Shown here piece after piece: positions 1 through 8,777 of a stretch of DNA of 52,658 nt (positions are counted from its first letter, which is position 1; the number at the start of each line of letters is the position of its first letter). Location of the stretch: assembly GCA_964389675.1 (NCBI GenBank), contig CAYMEV010000019.1, forward strand, positions 26,725 through 79,382. Direction: 5' to 3'. This DNA is from CAYMEV01 sp964389675 [NCBI: uncultured Candidatus Sumerlaeota bacterium] (GTDB lineage Bacteria; CAYMEV01). A model generated the notes under the pieces. The model ran no database searches. It was not told the origin of the DNA and worked only from the letters and a program-made list of their open reading frames with translations. Position numbers and translations under genes: made by a program.

Positions 1-140
1 AGATATACCGGCTTGTCATCAATCTTGACCTTCCATAAATACAGCTCTGCCCTGAAAATGCTGTAATATGTAATAAATGCCAGACCAATTAACAAAATGA
101 TTATTGAAAATATTAAGAAATTTCTCTTTCTCATAAGCAT
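1..140 (-). CDS. N-terminal fragment of a single-pass membrane or exported protein, cut by the window edge
   Basis: Only the first 46 codons are inside the window. The ATG at 140 follows GGGAG by five bases; a second in-frame ATG lies two codons later. The product begins with a basic stretch (MRKR), then a hydrophobic segment of about 20 residues rich in Ile and Leu, then a polar region running off the window edge. This is the layout of an N-terminal membrane anchor or uncleaved signal. No family can be named. The gene is separated from the next minus-strand gene by a terminator hairpin at 317-346, so it probably has its own promoter in the AT-rich 141-316 interval. Confidence 0.55.
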   Translation of the reverse strand, partial: MLMRKRNFLIFSIIILLIGLAFITYYSIFRAELYLWKVKIDDKPVY

Positions 141-316
141 TATACTCCCGATAAAATTTTATAATATTCAACTATGCAGTTACAAGGCATAGATCAATTT
201 ATTCCGTTGCCCTTTTTTTAATTATTTCGTATTAATGCGTTCATATCAATAAAAATAAAGCATCATAATCTATTATATAATAAAAATAAACCTGTTTATT
301 TCAAAAATTATGAAAT

Positions 317-346
317 CTTTTGACGGGTTATTTAACCCGCCAAAAG
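317..346. terminator. Hairpin terminator after the Cys-rich secreted protein gene
   Basis: An inverted repeat with arms CTTTTG-CGGGTT and AACCCG-CAAAAG (one mismatch) closes a four-base loop. It lies 25 bases beyond the stop codon of the minus-strand gene at 371-1096. The stem ends in A/T runs on both sides, so it could act in either direction. Confidence 0.6.
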
Positions 347-370
347 AATAATCAGTATTCTAATATGGAA

Positions 371-1096
371 TCACCATACTGGATAATCTGCACATGAACA
401 CTCAACATCACAAACACATCCCGGCATTGGTGGGGGGTCTTCAAAGTCGCCTCCCGGTGGATTAATTTGAACTCCTCCCAAACCACAGCCATTTGGACTA
501 CCACCTCCACAATCAAATTCCCATGGACACCATAACCACGAATGGCTACTATCATCATTTGGCAAATACATCCTGAAACCATCTTCATCATATTTAAAGC
601 CAGATCCATCATCGTTAATTTTTGTCCAGTTGTTTAAACTGCTGAGTTTAATTTTATTTCCTAGAATATGTCCCTGGATATTCTGCATTTCTGCCTGTTG
701 GTGCATCGCCCGTAGATTGAATATTTCATCATCTCTTAGTTGATATTTAGCCTCTTCAATATACACCCCAGTAATTGGCTGATAGATATAGTAATTGAAA
801 ATTCCAAAAATTCCGTTATGAAAATCAAAAGCAACATCATGAGAAATACTGTCATATTGGACATCTACATAATCATTCAATACTTGCCAATTATTTCCTT
901 CACATAAATTACAATGATATATTAGAGATTTATCGCCATTATCATTAATATCGAAAACATGAAATCTTACTGAATCAATAAAAAATATACCCTGCTCGAA
1001 ATGACTGGCTCTGGAAATATTAATAACTTCATAGCCCGAAAATACAGCAGAAAAAATGAATAATACAAAAATCATAAAATACACTCTTTTTTCCAT
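371..1096 (-). CDS. Secreted protein with a Cys- and Gly/Pro-rich C-terminus, family unknown
   Basis: A 241-residue protein with a typical signal peptide (hydrophobic residues about 6-20 ending near FSG). The middle is polar and shows no motif I recognise. The last 55 residues are unusual: seven Cys in short spacings (GCVC, ECSC), a Gly-rich patch and a Pro-rich patch (EDPPPMPGC). This suggests a disulfide-stabilised or metal-binding surface tail. The start is supported by AAGGAG upstream of the ATG. A second secreted protein with an eight-Cys tail lies at 33271-33933. The two look similar in plan but not clearly in sequence. Function is not known. Confidence 0.7.
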   Translation of the reverse strand: MEKRVYFMIFVLFIFSAVFSGYEVINISRASHFEQGIFFIDSVRFHVFDINDNGDKSLIYHCNLCEGNNWQVLNDYVDVQYDSISHDVAFDFHNGIFGIFNYYIYQPITGVYIEEAKYQLRDDEIFNLRAMHQQAEMQNIQGHILGNKIKLSSLNNWTKINDDGSGFKYDEDGFRMYLPNDDSSHSWLWCPWEFDCGGGSPNGCGLGGVQINPPGGDFEDPPPMPGCVCDVECSCADYPVW

Positions 1097-1222
1097 ATAG
1101 TTATACTCCTTTTAAAATTTATTTTGAAATTTTGCTATCTCTGATATGTGTGAGATAGGGCGGAGGCCTTTCCTTGGTTTGAGTTGATAAAAGCTTATTT
1201 GATAAAAAAATAGCAGTTAAAA

Positions 1223-1231
1223 TGCTATAAT
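1223..1231 (+). promoter_or_regulatory. Extended -10 promoter TGCTATAAT
   Basis: TGC directly precedes a perfect TATAAT (1226-1231), the extended -10 form that can work without a good -35. A TTGATA lies too far upstream (21-base spacer) to be a normal partner. The expected start of transcription (about 1238) falls inside the TGAG repeat that begins at 1233. The next plus-strand gene begins at 1690, so the leader would be long. Confidence 0.4.
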
Positions 1232-1232
1232 G

Positions 1233-1254
1233 TGAGTGAGTGAGTGAGTGAGTG
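1233..1254. repeat. TGAG tetranucleotide microsatellite, about 5.5 copies
   Basis: Five perfect TGAG units plus TG, with no interruption. Tetranucleotide arrays next to surface or secreted protein genes are classic sites of slipped-strand variation. Here the array is non-coding and begins two bases after a -10 box, so copy-number changes would alter the initially transcribed region rather than a reading frame. Confidence 0.85.
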
Positions 1255-1689
1255 CAAATACTGTGCCAATATTTCTTGTCTAATTAGCATAAAAATAACT
1301 ATAGATGTGGTGATATATATTTGTCAATAGTGCAATACTATTTTTTTTCATTTTCTGGTATATTTTAGTCATTATTTTTTTATATCCTGCCTGCCCTGTT
1401 TTTAATTTATTGAATAATCGCCGAATATATCGCTAAGCTGAATTTTAGTGCTTTAATCAGGATTACCAGGAATATTTAATACCAGAATCTAAATCATGCT
1501 TATTCATTCACATCCATATGGTTCTTTTATCAAATTTGACATAACCATGAACAGATATATAAAAATAATACATGAACAAAACAGCTGAAATAAACGAATA
1601 TTTAATTTCATATATCAAAATAACTTGATTACCAGGTAAACAGATAATAAAATCAATTTATATATGCTTGAGATACAAGGAGATGGATA

Positions 1690-4170
1690 ATGAATAAGAT
1701 CACAGCTATAATACTGGCAGTATTATTCAGCGTGAGTTTCTTCGGACAGGACAGATACCGGGAGCTGGCGGGGATATTTGAGTTTGATGCTGAGATGGCC
1801 ATTGTTGATGACTATTACAGGTACAGGGACTCAAGGAAGGGAGAGCCCTTTATAGAGCTATTGAGAAAGGGAGAGCCAGGGTCAGGGACCATAATGGTCA
1901 TAACAGAATCGGATATATATGGGTTATGCAGTGTCAGGATAGACAGGTATATACAGGATATTGAAGAATATACCAATTATTCAGTGATGTTTTATTCTGT
2001 CTCAAAGGCAGTTTCGCCTGAAGATATCAAGGACATGATATCAACCCATTACTATGATGATGAGATCTCAGGAGTGGTGCTTATAGGGGATGTCAGCACT
2101 GCCTGGTATGAGATAGAGAATGATTTTTATGAGTATGGGTATACACTTTTCCCTATGGACCTTTTCTATATGGATATTGATGGAATATGGACTGATTCTG
2201 ATTCAAACAGCCTGTATGATATTCATGAAGGGAATGTGGACCCTGAGATATGGGTAGGCAGAATATACACAGGAACAATGGGCCAGCTGGGTTCTGAAGA
2301 ATACCTCTTAAACCTTTATTTTGACAGGAACCATGAGTACTGGCTGGGAAACATACCTATAACAGGAAGGACGGGATTGAGCTATACTGACCAGGACTGG
2401 AGCGGGGGCGATGACATGAAGCATGATATCCTTCTTATTTACGGGATTGAAGGCCATGAATCAATTGAATACGGCGACGGCTATTTCTCCAAGACAGATT
2501 ATCTAAGCAGGATAGGCGATGACAGTTACGGCATGATACAGTTCGCATGCCATTCAAGCTGGAGTGCCCATTATATGACCAATCAGCCCCTGATTTATTC
2601 TCAGGAGATCTTCAATGTGCCCCCTGAATCAATAGCATATAACCTTTTCTGCTGCAGTGGATGCAGATGGACAGCACCCTCAGAGAACGACTATGGTTAC
2701 CTTGGCGGGGCTTATGCCTATGCTGACGGTTCAAACACACTTTTTGCGGTTGGAAGCACAAAGACAGGCTCAATGCTGGGATTTTCCAAATACTATTTCC
2801 CTCTCGGGCAGGGAAAGATAAACGGAGAGGCATTAAAGGAATGGTGGATCAATTTTGTGGGGCCCACGCATGATGCCAGTGAAATATCATGGTTTTACGG
2901 CATGACGATCGTTGGAGACCCCATGATAAGGCTGACAGATGAAACCAGTTCCCATTTCCAGGAGGGTGACGGGTCAGTTGAAAATCCCTACAGGATTAAT
3001 GATGTAAACCAGCTTTATTTTATGAGGTTTTACAAGGACAAGTCTTTCATACAGAATGCCGATATAGACCTTGATGTTGCTTTCTGCAATGAAGGCACGG
3101 GCTGGTGGCCCATTGGCGACCTTTACAATCCTTTCATGTGTAATTTTGACGGTAATGGATATATCATTAAGAATCTAATGGTAAATCGCCCTGAAAGCGC
3201 ATTCAACGGGCTTTTCGGTTATGTTGAAAATAGCGTTCTTGATAATATAGTATTAAAAAATGCCAGTATAACAGGCATGCTCAGTACTGCCGGCATTGCT
3301 GGCTTTGCTATAGACAGCGAGATCAGCAGATGCTATGTATATGACAGCAGTATCAATGGAAGCAGTTCAGTCGGAGGGATAGCAGGAAATGCAAGATACA
3401 GCACAATATCTGAATCCTGCAGCAAAGCTGACATAACAGCAGTGTTCTACCGTTCCGGGGGTCTTGTGGGATCTTCAAAGCAGACAATTATAACAGACTG
3501 TTTCAGTACCGGAGATGTATCGGGAAGCCTTTATGTAGGGGGGCTTATTGGGCTTGCAGATGACTCAGAGATAATTAACTGCTTTTCTGCCGGAAGTGTC
3601 TCAGGGGATTCCGATACAGGAGGGCTCATCGGTCTCCAGGGCGATATAGAATGTACAGTAACCAGCAGCTACTGGGATGTTCAGGTATCAGGGCAGACAA
3701 CATCACAGGGAGGCCTGGGAAGAACAACATCAGAAATGACATACCCTCATGCACCAAACACCTATATAGGCTGGGATTTTGAAAATACCTGGGTGCCTGA
3801 TATAAGCCCATGCCATAATGAAGGATACCCTGTCTTAAAATACCTGTTGAATTATGAAATAAGCCTTGATTATTTCAATGCCTCAGGAACAGGCCAGACA
3901 GCCAGCCTGAGCTGGAGGACACTCTCTGAAAACAATATTTCAGGCTTTAACCTGTACAGGATACTGGGCAAAAAGGTAAGCCCTTTTATATCCTTTGCCC
4001 CTGTCCTGTTGAATGATACACTCATAATCCCTCAGGGTGGCACAGGGATACCCGCAGAATACGGGTTTATAGACCATGTCAAGCCTGGAGGGAAATTCAT
4101 CTATGTACTTGAATCCGTTTCAGATTATGATTTTACAGATAAATGGAGAAGGCTTTTAATCTGGGAATAG
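1690..4170 (+). CDS. Secreted C25 (gingipain-type) cysteine peptidase with GLUG repeats
   Basis: 826 residues with a signal peptide at 1-20; the start is supported by AAGGAGAT. Residues about 65-415 resemble the caspase-fold peptidase C25 domain: the strand segment PMDLFYMDIDG...PEIWVGRI, a likely catalytic His288 in ACHSSW, and likely Cys321/322 in LFCCSGC, followed by VGDPMIRL, which typically closes the domain. Residues about 440-690 hold a series of GLUG-type repeats (GLFGYV, GGIAGNA, GGLVGSS, GGLIGLA, GGLIGLQ) that form an elongated adhesive stalk. The end (about 725-826) looks like a beta-sandwich with an LYRI motif but no obvious sorting signal. A role in extracellular protein breakdown or surface attachment is inferred. 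It converges on wtpA with a shared terminator. Confidence 0.8.
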   Translation: MNKITAIILAVLFSVSFFGQDRYRELAGIFEFDAEMAIVDDYYRYRDSRKGEPFIELLRKGEPGSGTIMVITESDIYGLCSVRIDRYIQDIEEYTNYSVMFYSVSKAVSPEDIKDMISTHYYDDEISGVVLIGDVSTAWYEIENDFYEYGYTLFPMDLFYMDIDGIWTDSDSNSLYDIHEGNVDPEIWVGRIYTGTMGQLGSEEYLLNLYFDRNHEYWLGNIPITGRTGLSYTDQDWSGGDDMKHDILLIYGIEGHESIEYGDGYFSKTDYLSRIGDDSYGMIQFACHSSWSAHYMTNQPLIYSQEIFNVPPESIAYNLFCCSGCRWTAPSENDYGYLGGAYAYADGSNTLFAVGSTKTGSMLGFSKYYFPLGQGKINGEALKEWWINFVGPTHDASEISWFYGMTIVGDPMIRLTDETSSHFQEGDGSVENPYRINDVNQLYFMRFYKDKSFIQNADIDLDVAFCNEGTGWWPIGDLYNPFMCNFDGNGYIIKNLMVNRPESAFNGLFGYVENSVLDNIVLKNASITGMLSTAGIAGFAIDSEISRCYVYDSSINGSSSVGGIAGNARYSTISESCSKADITAVFYRSGGLVGSSKQTIITDCFSTGDVSGSLYVGGLIGLADDSEIINCFSAGSVSGDSDTGGLIGLQGDIECTVTSSYWDVQVSGQTTSQGGLGRTTSEMTYPHAPNTYIGWDFENTWVPDISPCHNEGYPVLKYLLNYEISLDYFNASGTGQTASLSWRTLSENNISGFNLYRILGKKVSPFISFAPVLLNDTLIIPQGGTGIPAEYGFIDHVKPGGKFIYVLESVSDYDFTDKWRRLLIWE

Positions 4171-4180
4171 CTTAGATATA

Positions 4181-4219
4181 AAAAAAGCCGGCTGAAGGAG
4201 ATCCTCCGGCCGGCCTTTT
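4181..4219. terminator. Bidirectional terminator between the C25-like peptidase gene and wtpA
   Basis: GCCGGC (4187-4192) pairs with GCCGGC (4209-4214) and inner GGAG pairs with CTCC. The stem is flanked by an A run on the left and a T run on the right, so it gives a U tract in both directions between two convergent genes. Confidence 0.85.
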
Positions 4220-4231
4220 ACTTCTTCTTTC

Positions 4232-5209
4232 TTATTTTACGTATTTTTTAAGCTCTTCGGGAAGTTTGTCCTTATCGCTTGCAATTGCAGGTTTTACTGC
4301 ATTCTGACCGTTTGCTTCCAGTATGGCAACACCGTCTTCACTTAGAATGAATTCTACAAAGCTCATTGCCTTTTTCATTTCAGGGTAGTTGCTCGGGATG
4401 GTCAGGGCATACAGGATAGGCTCCCCGCACAGTTCTATCTTTTTGCCAGGTTCGGTCCCCTTGATGCTGACCTTTGCCTGGGCATAGAATTCTTCATGCT
4501 CAGCGCTTGAGAGATTGATCCTCTGGGGAAGCTCAATATACTTAAGCCCATGCTGTTTTGCGACTGAATTGTATTCGAATGCATAATCGAGGTCTCCTGA
4601 CTGGAGAAGTGCTATCAGGTCGACTGATTTTGCCCTCATGGTGTCTCCCTTGGCTTTATAGAGCTTATCATATATCCCTTCAACATTATAGTGCTTTTCA
4701 GCAAGCTGCCAGACCATAAGGGTCCTGTATCCACAGGGATCCTGGTCAGGGTCGCTTCTGCCGTACATGACACCGTCTTTCTGCAGTATCTCGTACCAGT
4801 TATCTGAATTTATCTGATCGGCATACTTTGAATTTTCAGTAAAACAGAGCACCATCTGGTTTGATGCAAAGATTATGTACCAGTCACCGTAATCAGGAAA
4901 CAGAAGCTTGGGAACGATCTTGTAGTCAGCAGAACCTATTACACCGCACTCGCGTTTCAGCTCTGTGACCTTCCTGATCGTGGTTGCGCTTCCTGCGCCT
5001 TCGATCATTACCTCAACATCAGGATACTTTTTATTGTATTCTGCAGCAATAGCCTTAAACGGAACAGTCAGGCTTCCGGCTATAAAGACCGGGAGCTTTC
5101 CTGATATTGCATCGGCCTTTTCTTCCTCTGCACCGAACAAACTGAAGCTTGATAAGATCATAACAAGCAGGAAAACAATTATGGTTTTGGTTTTTGTAAA
5201 TGAAGTCAT
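4232..5209 (-). CDS. wtpA: Tungstate/molybdate ABC transporter, periplasmic binding protein (WtpA/ModA family)
   Basis: 325 residues with a signal peptide at about 1-26. It captures tungstate or molybdate in the periplasm. Family marks include AGSLTVPF near the mature start, EGAGSATTIRKVTEL (anion-binding region), ADYKIVP and the YGRSDPDQDPCGYRT signature. These match the WtpA branch better than short ModA proteins. It is the last gene of the minus-strand set wtpB-wtpC-wtpA, 18 bases after wtpC, and is followed by a strong terminator. The neighbouring AOR-type enzyme makes tungstate the more likely main substrate; the sequence alone does not settle Mo versus W. Confidence 0.9.
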   Translation of the reverse strand: MTSFTKTKTIIVFLLVMILSSFSLFGAEEEKADAISGKLPVFIAGSLTVPFKAIAAEYNKKYPDVEVMIEGAGSATTIRKVTELKRECGVIGSADYKIVPKLLFPDYGDWYIIFASNQMVLCFTENSKYADQINSDNWYEILQKDGVMYGRSDPDQDPCGYRTLMVWQLAEKHYNVEGIYDKLYKAKGDTMRAKSVDLIALLQSGDLDYAFEYNSVAKQHGLKYIELPQRINLSSAEHEEFYAQAKVSIKGTEPGKKIELCGEPILYALTIPSNYPEMKKAMSFVEFILSEDGVAILEANGQNAVKPAIASDKDKLPEELKKYVK

Positions 5210-5227
5210 TTAATAATTCCTCCTTTT

Positions 5228-6277
5228 TTATTCATTAAATATGTGTATGAATTCTGGTTCAAGGCAGACATTTACCTTTACTCCGGGCTGAAGGCCCAGC
5301 TTTCGGCATGTATGCCTGGTGATAAGCGCGGTTATCCTGGGGGGGATTTCAATATCAACAAACATGGTGGACCCCCTGTCATTAATATTATTGATGACAC
5401 CGCTGAAATGATTGTCCCTGCCATCTTCATTATCATCAATGGAGAGCATGACATCTTCCGGCCTTATTGTTGCCCGGTTTCCCTTTAATCCTTTATCTAT
5501 TCTGAAGACTGCCTGGCCTGTCCTGAAAGTGTTTTCACCGCTTTCTCCAATCAGCGCATCGCCCTGAAAGATATTTCGAGACATTGCAAAACCTGCCACA
5601 AATTCCGAATTTGGCCTCCGGAATATCTCATCAGGCGGTCCTACCTGCATTATCCTGCCGTCCCCTATAACGGCAATCCTGTCACCAAGGGCAATAGCCT
5701 CCTCGAAATTATGGGTCACATGCAGTATGGTCACATCAAGCTCCTTATGGACATGCCTCAGTTCAGTCTCGATCTCCTCCCTTGTTCCCGGGTCAAGTGA
5801 TGAGAGCGGTTCATCAAGGAGAAGGACATCCGGGGAAACGCATAGTGCCCTGGCAAGGGCGACTTTCTGCTGTTCCCCCCCGCTGAGCGTTGCGGGCTTC
5901 CTGTGCAGGAGCGATGAGATATTGAAAAGATCGACCATATCGCTGAGGGCTTTATCTATCCTTTTTTTATCTGCTTTTCTCATCCTGAGGCCAAAAATAA
6001 TATTCTTCTCCACTGAAAGATGGGGAAAGAGGGAGTAATCCTGATACACTATGCTTACATGCCTGGATTCAGGTTTAAGGCGGGTGACATTATTGCCCCT
6101 GAGCCATATCTCGCCTTTCCTTACAGGATAAAGGCCTGCTACTGATTCAAGAAGGACAGTCTTTCCGGCGCCTGACGGGCCAACTATAACAATGTATTCA
6201 CGCTCTTTTATCTCAAGGCTTGCATCTTTCAGGGTAAAATCTCCCAGCTCAATATTAAGGTTCCTTATGGAGATCAT
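5228..6277 (-). CDS. wtpC: Tungstate/molybdate ABC transporter ATPase with C-terminal TOBE-like domain
   Basis: 349 residues. Walker A GPSGAGKT at about 33-40, Q-loop VYQDYSLFPHLSV, signature LSGGEQQKVALARAL, Walker B DVLLLDEPLSSLDP, and switch His in HVTHNFEEA. Residues about 270-349 form a TOBE-like regulatory domain, which in Mod/Wtp ATPases can bind oxyanion and inhibit transport. Its ATG overlaps the stop of the permease gene (four-base overlap at 6274-6277), so the two are translationally coupled. The 18-base gap to wtpA completes a three-gene importer. Confidence 0.92.
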   Translation of the reverse strand: MISIRNLNIELGDFTLKDASLEIKEREYIVIVGPSGAGKTVLLESVAGLYPVRKGEIWLRGNNVTRLKPESRHVSIVYQDYSLFPHLSVEKNIIFGLRMRKADKKRIDKALSDMVDLFNISSLLHRKPATLSGGEQQKVALARALCVSPDVLLLDEPLSSLDPGTREEIETELRHVHKELDVTILHVTHNFEEAIALGDRIAVIGDGRIMQVGPPDEIFRRPNSEFVAGFAMSRNIFQGDALIGESGENTFRTGQAVFRIDKGLKGNRATIRPEDVMLSIDDNEDGRDNHFSGVINNINDRGSTMFVDIEIPPRITALITRHTCRKLGLQPGVKVNVCLEPEFIHIFNE

Positions 6278-7134
6278 GATTCTTCCCTCCTGTGGAGGAA
6301 AAAACGCAGAGCCACAAATACTATCATGGATATCAGCAATAGAATGACAGCTATCGGCCTTGCATAGTTAAGCCCGAATGTTTCAAACTTCTCATATACA
6401 AGAACCGGAGCTATCATTGGATGGTATGCGATGATTATGACCGCACCGAATTCGCTCATGCCCCTTGCCCACATCATTATCATGCCGGCGACTATGCTTC
6501 GCCATGCAAGGGGGAAAGAGATGCGCATGAATGTCTGAAGGGGTGTTGCCCCCAGTGTCCTTGAAACATTCTCAAGGCGGGGATCAACCTTGCGGAAGCC
6601 CTCTTTTGCAGAATCAATGAGAAAGGGCACGCTTACAAAAAGCATTGCTATCACAATACCTGCAAGGGAATCGATAAAACGGAGGCCTATGGAATCCAGC
6701 AGGCCTCCCATGAAATACCTCCTGCCGAAGACAAAGAGCAGTGCAATGCCTGCTGCCGAGTGGGGTATTACAATGGGCAGGTCAATCAGGCCTTCAATGA
6801 GTTTCTTTCCCGGGAAACTGACCTTTGCAAGAATGTATCCAAGGGGCACCCCCAGGATAAAGCCGATCAGCGTTGCTATCAGGGCTGCATAGAGAGTAAG
6901 CAGAATGGATCCTGCAACTTCCCCGTCCATGAAAGAATCAAGCAAAATCGAGGGGCTGGAAGAATAGATCATCTTGATTATTGGAAAGGCAATAAAAGCA
7001 AGGATAATGACGGAGAGAAAAACAAAGATCCATCTCAGCCATTCATTACCCGGCACTGCCTTTATATCGGCATAAGGGTCTTCCACGGCTGATGGCCTGC
7101 CGGTCTTAGTGTCTTTATTATTCTTTCTTTTCAT
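6274..7134 (-). CDS. wtpB: Tungstate/molybdate ABC transporter permease
   Basis: 286 residues with about six membrane segments and a polar, basic N-terminal extension of about 35 residues. The EAA-loop region that docks on the ATPase is visible as a stretch containing SRTLGATPLQTFMRISFPLA, and the family-typical EFGAVIII follows. Length and motifs fit ModB/WtpB permeases. It lies 119 bases after the porin gene, with a perfect hairpin in the gap, and overlaps wtpC. Confidence 0.92.
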   Translation of the reverse strand: MKRKNNKDTKTGRPSAVEDPYADIKAVPGNEWLRWIFVFLSVIILAFIAFPIIKMIYSSSPSILLDSFMDGEVAGSILLTLYAALIATLIGFILGVPLGYILAKVSFPGKKLIEGLIDLPIVIPHSAAGIALLFVFGRRYFMGGLLDSIGLRFIDSLAGIVIAMLFVSVPFLIDSAKEGFRKVDPRLENVSRTLGATPLQTFMRISFPLAWRSIVAGMIMMWARGMSEFGAVIIIAYHPMIAPVLVYEKFETFGLNYARPIAVILLLISMIVFVALRFFLHRREES

Positions 7135-7189
7135 ACTTCTTTTTCATGGTTCCCCTGATATGGGAGGGAACATTCTATTCTTCTGGTGT

Positions 7190-7224
7190 ATGCAGGCAGT
7201 ATTGCATTAGAATACTGCCTGCAT
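7190..7224. promoter_or_regulatory. Perfect 14-bp intercistronic hairpin between porin and wtpB
   Basis: ATGCAGGCAGTATT (7190-7203) is the exact reverse complement of 7211-7224, with a seven-base loop. There is no U run after it on the minus strand, so it does not look like a simple terminator. Its place between a probably abundant porin message and an importer message suggests an mRNA-stabilising or processing element that sets different expression levels within one operon, as known for other transporter operons (inference). Confidence 0.6.
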
Positions 7225-7253
7225 AGTATATCCTTATAGAAGGCTTTACATAT

Positions 7254-8252
7254 TTAGAATGTATAACAGAATGTAGCCCTTAAAATAAGGTCTGAATCTG
7301 TGTCAATGCCATCTTCCTCATCATAGAAGACATACTGAACATTGGGGATAAATGAGATATTCTTGTTAACCTTGTATGATAGCCCTCCGACCAGGTAGTT
7401 AGAAGGGTTAAGGCTTGACATCCTCAGGTAGGATATTGAATCCCCCTTCGGGTTTGCATCCATTGTCTTATCATACCTTGCAAAAACCTCCATATCTTCT
7501 GCTACAGGGATACATGCAAAGACTGACAGAACATTATAATCTGATTCAGTGTCATCAATGTCTATTGTCTTTCTTCCATAAAATACTCCAAGCCTTCCCC
7601 AGTCAGCCCTGTATGCAAGGAATCCCTGCAGAAGTGTCTCATTGTCTCCGTCGTCTTTGCTCAGATAATTATAGTATGCTTCGGCGTAAATACCTGTTTT
7701 CTCACCGTAAGAAAGCAGAACAGTGTAGGATTTGCCTTTATTTGCTTCATTCTTGTTATCTTCGCCATTTCCAAAAATAGCCTTGAATGCAAAAGCTTCG
7801 TTCTTGTAATCGTATCCCAGGCCGAATTCCCTTGAAGGTATGAATTTCTGCACGCTCATCGGATAAGATTCTACAGACCTGTAACCCCAGGTTGAGTCAT
7901 ATGAACTGCTGCTTAAATTGGACATTATACCTAACTTGAAAGCGCTATTATCCATCTTATACTGAAGATATGCATCCTTTACATAGGACACAAGCTTATC
8001 ATTGGATACAAAATCGCCGGGATGGGTTGCTTCAAACCTTAAAAATGAAGACCATTCTTCATTAAACTTGTAGCAATACCTGAAATGTACCCTTCTTAGA
8101 ATAAAGCCATTCAGGCCTTCCACTTCTTCAAGGTGATGACTGCTTACATAATAGTAATCACCGAAGATCTGTCCGTCAAAAGTTCCCTGAGCAGAAGCCA
8201 GCAACGGAACACTAACCATGATTGCCACGAAAACCAATAATGCTTTTTTCAT
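7254..8252 (-). CDS. Outer-membrane porin-like beta-barrel protein
   Basis: 332 residues with a signal peptide ending ASA-QG at about 20-22. The mature part alternates hydrophobic and polar residues, is rich in Tyr, Phe and Gly, has many short Asp/Asn turns, and ends with a C-terminal Phe (ATFCYTF), the outer-membrane insertion signal. It resembles phosphate-selective porin-type barrels. It lies between the cofactor genes and the tungstate importer genes on the same strand, which suggests an outer-membrane route for molybdate or tungstate. A good ribosome site (AAAGGAG) precedes the ATG. Substrate specificity cannot be read from the sequence. Confidence 0.75.
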   Translation of the reverse strand: MKKALLVFVAIMVSVPLLASAQGTFDGQIFGDYYYVSSHHLEEVEGLNGFILRRVHFRYCYKFNEEWSSFLRFEATHPGDFVSNDKLVSYVKDAYLQYKMDNSAFKLGIMSNLSSSSYDSTWGYRSVESYPMSVQKFIPSREFGLGYDYKNEAFAFKAIFGNGEDNKNEANKGKSYTVLLSYGEKTGIYAEAYYNYLSKDDGDNETLLQGFLAYRADWGRLGVFYGRKTIDIDDTESDYNVLSVFACIPVAEDMEVFARYDKTMDANPKGDSISYLRMSSLNPSNYLVGGLSYKVNKNISFIPNVQYVFYDEEDGIDTDSDLILRATFCYTF

Positions 8253-8323
8253 TTGTAACTCCTTTTTTTCATTTTTTTATATTTTTTGTTTTTTTCCTCA
8301 AATTGAAGAATATTCTATTACAA

Positions 8324-8776
8324 TTAACAGTGATCTCCATTTATTATCTCGATTATATCACCTTCCCTGACCTTTCCGCCCTTTAGTACCCTGGTAAATA
8401 TGCCCTCTGTCGGCATAATGCACTCTCCATATTCCTGTTTTATGGCACATTCATTGTGGCATTCCTTACCTATCTGTGTTACTTCATGGACAGTATTTCC
8501 GATGCGGACCTTTGTGCCTACAGGGATTTTGTGAAGTATTATGCCCTCTGTTGTGATATTTTCTGCAAAATCGCCGTATGATAATCCGCCAATAATTATA
8601 TCTCCCATCTTTTTTATGCTTTCAACAGCAAGCAGGCTAACCTGCCTGTGGGTATCATTACCTGCATGAGAATCACCTTCAAGCCCGTAATTTTCAATGA
8701 AAACCCCTTCTTTATCAGGTATTTTTGAAATATGCTTCTTATTGCTTATATTTATTGATACTATCTTTCCTGCCAT
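8324..8776 (-). CDS. MOSC domain protein
   Basis: 150 residues, a stand-alone MOSC (molybdenum cofactor sulfurase C-terminal) domain. Family marks: LEGDSHAG followed by RQVSLLA, GDFAENITTEG, and the conserved Cys region IGKECHNECAIK. Stand-alone MOSC proteins bind the cofactor or carry sulfur for it. The gene starts one base after the stop of moaC, inside the cofactor operon, supporting a role in cofactor handling. Confidence 0.88.
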   Translation of the reverse strand: MAGKIVSINISNKKHISKIPDKEGVFIENYGLEGDSHAGNDTHRQVSLLAVESIKKMGDIIIGGLSYGDFAENITTEGIILHKIPVGTKVRIGNTVHEVTQIGKECHNECAIKQEYGECIMPTEGIFTRVLKGGKVREGDIIEIINGDHC

Positions 8777-8777
8777 C

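Larger units (their letters stand above)
1097..1689. other. Intergenic region between divergent genes
   Basis: 593 bases between the start of the Cys-rich gene (minus) and the C25-like peptidase gene (plus). It contains an extended -10 promoter, a TGAG tandem repeat (listed separately) and very AT-rich sequence. The decamer GATTACCAGG occurs twice, near 1461 and 1628. I see no convincing small gene or RNA gene here. Confidence 0.5.
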
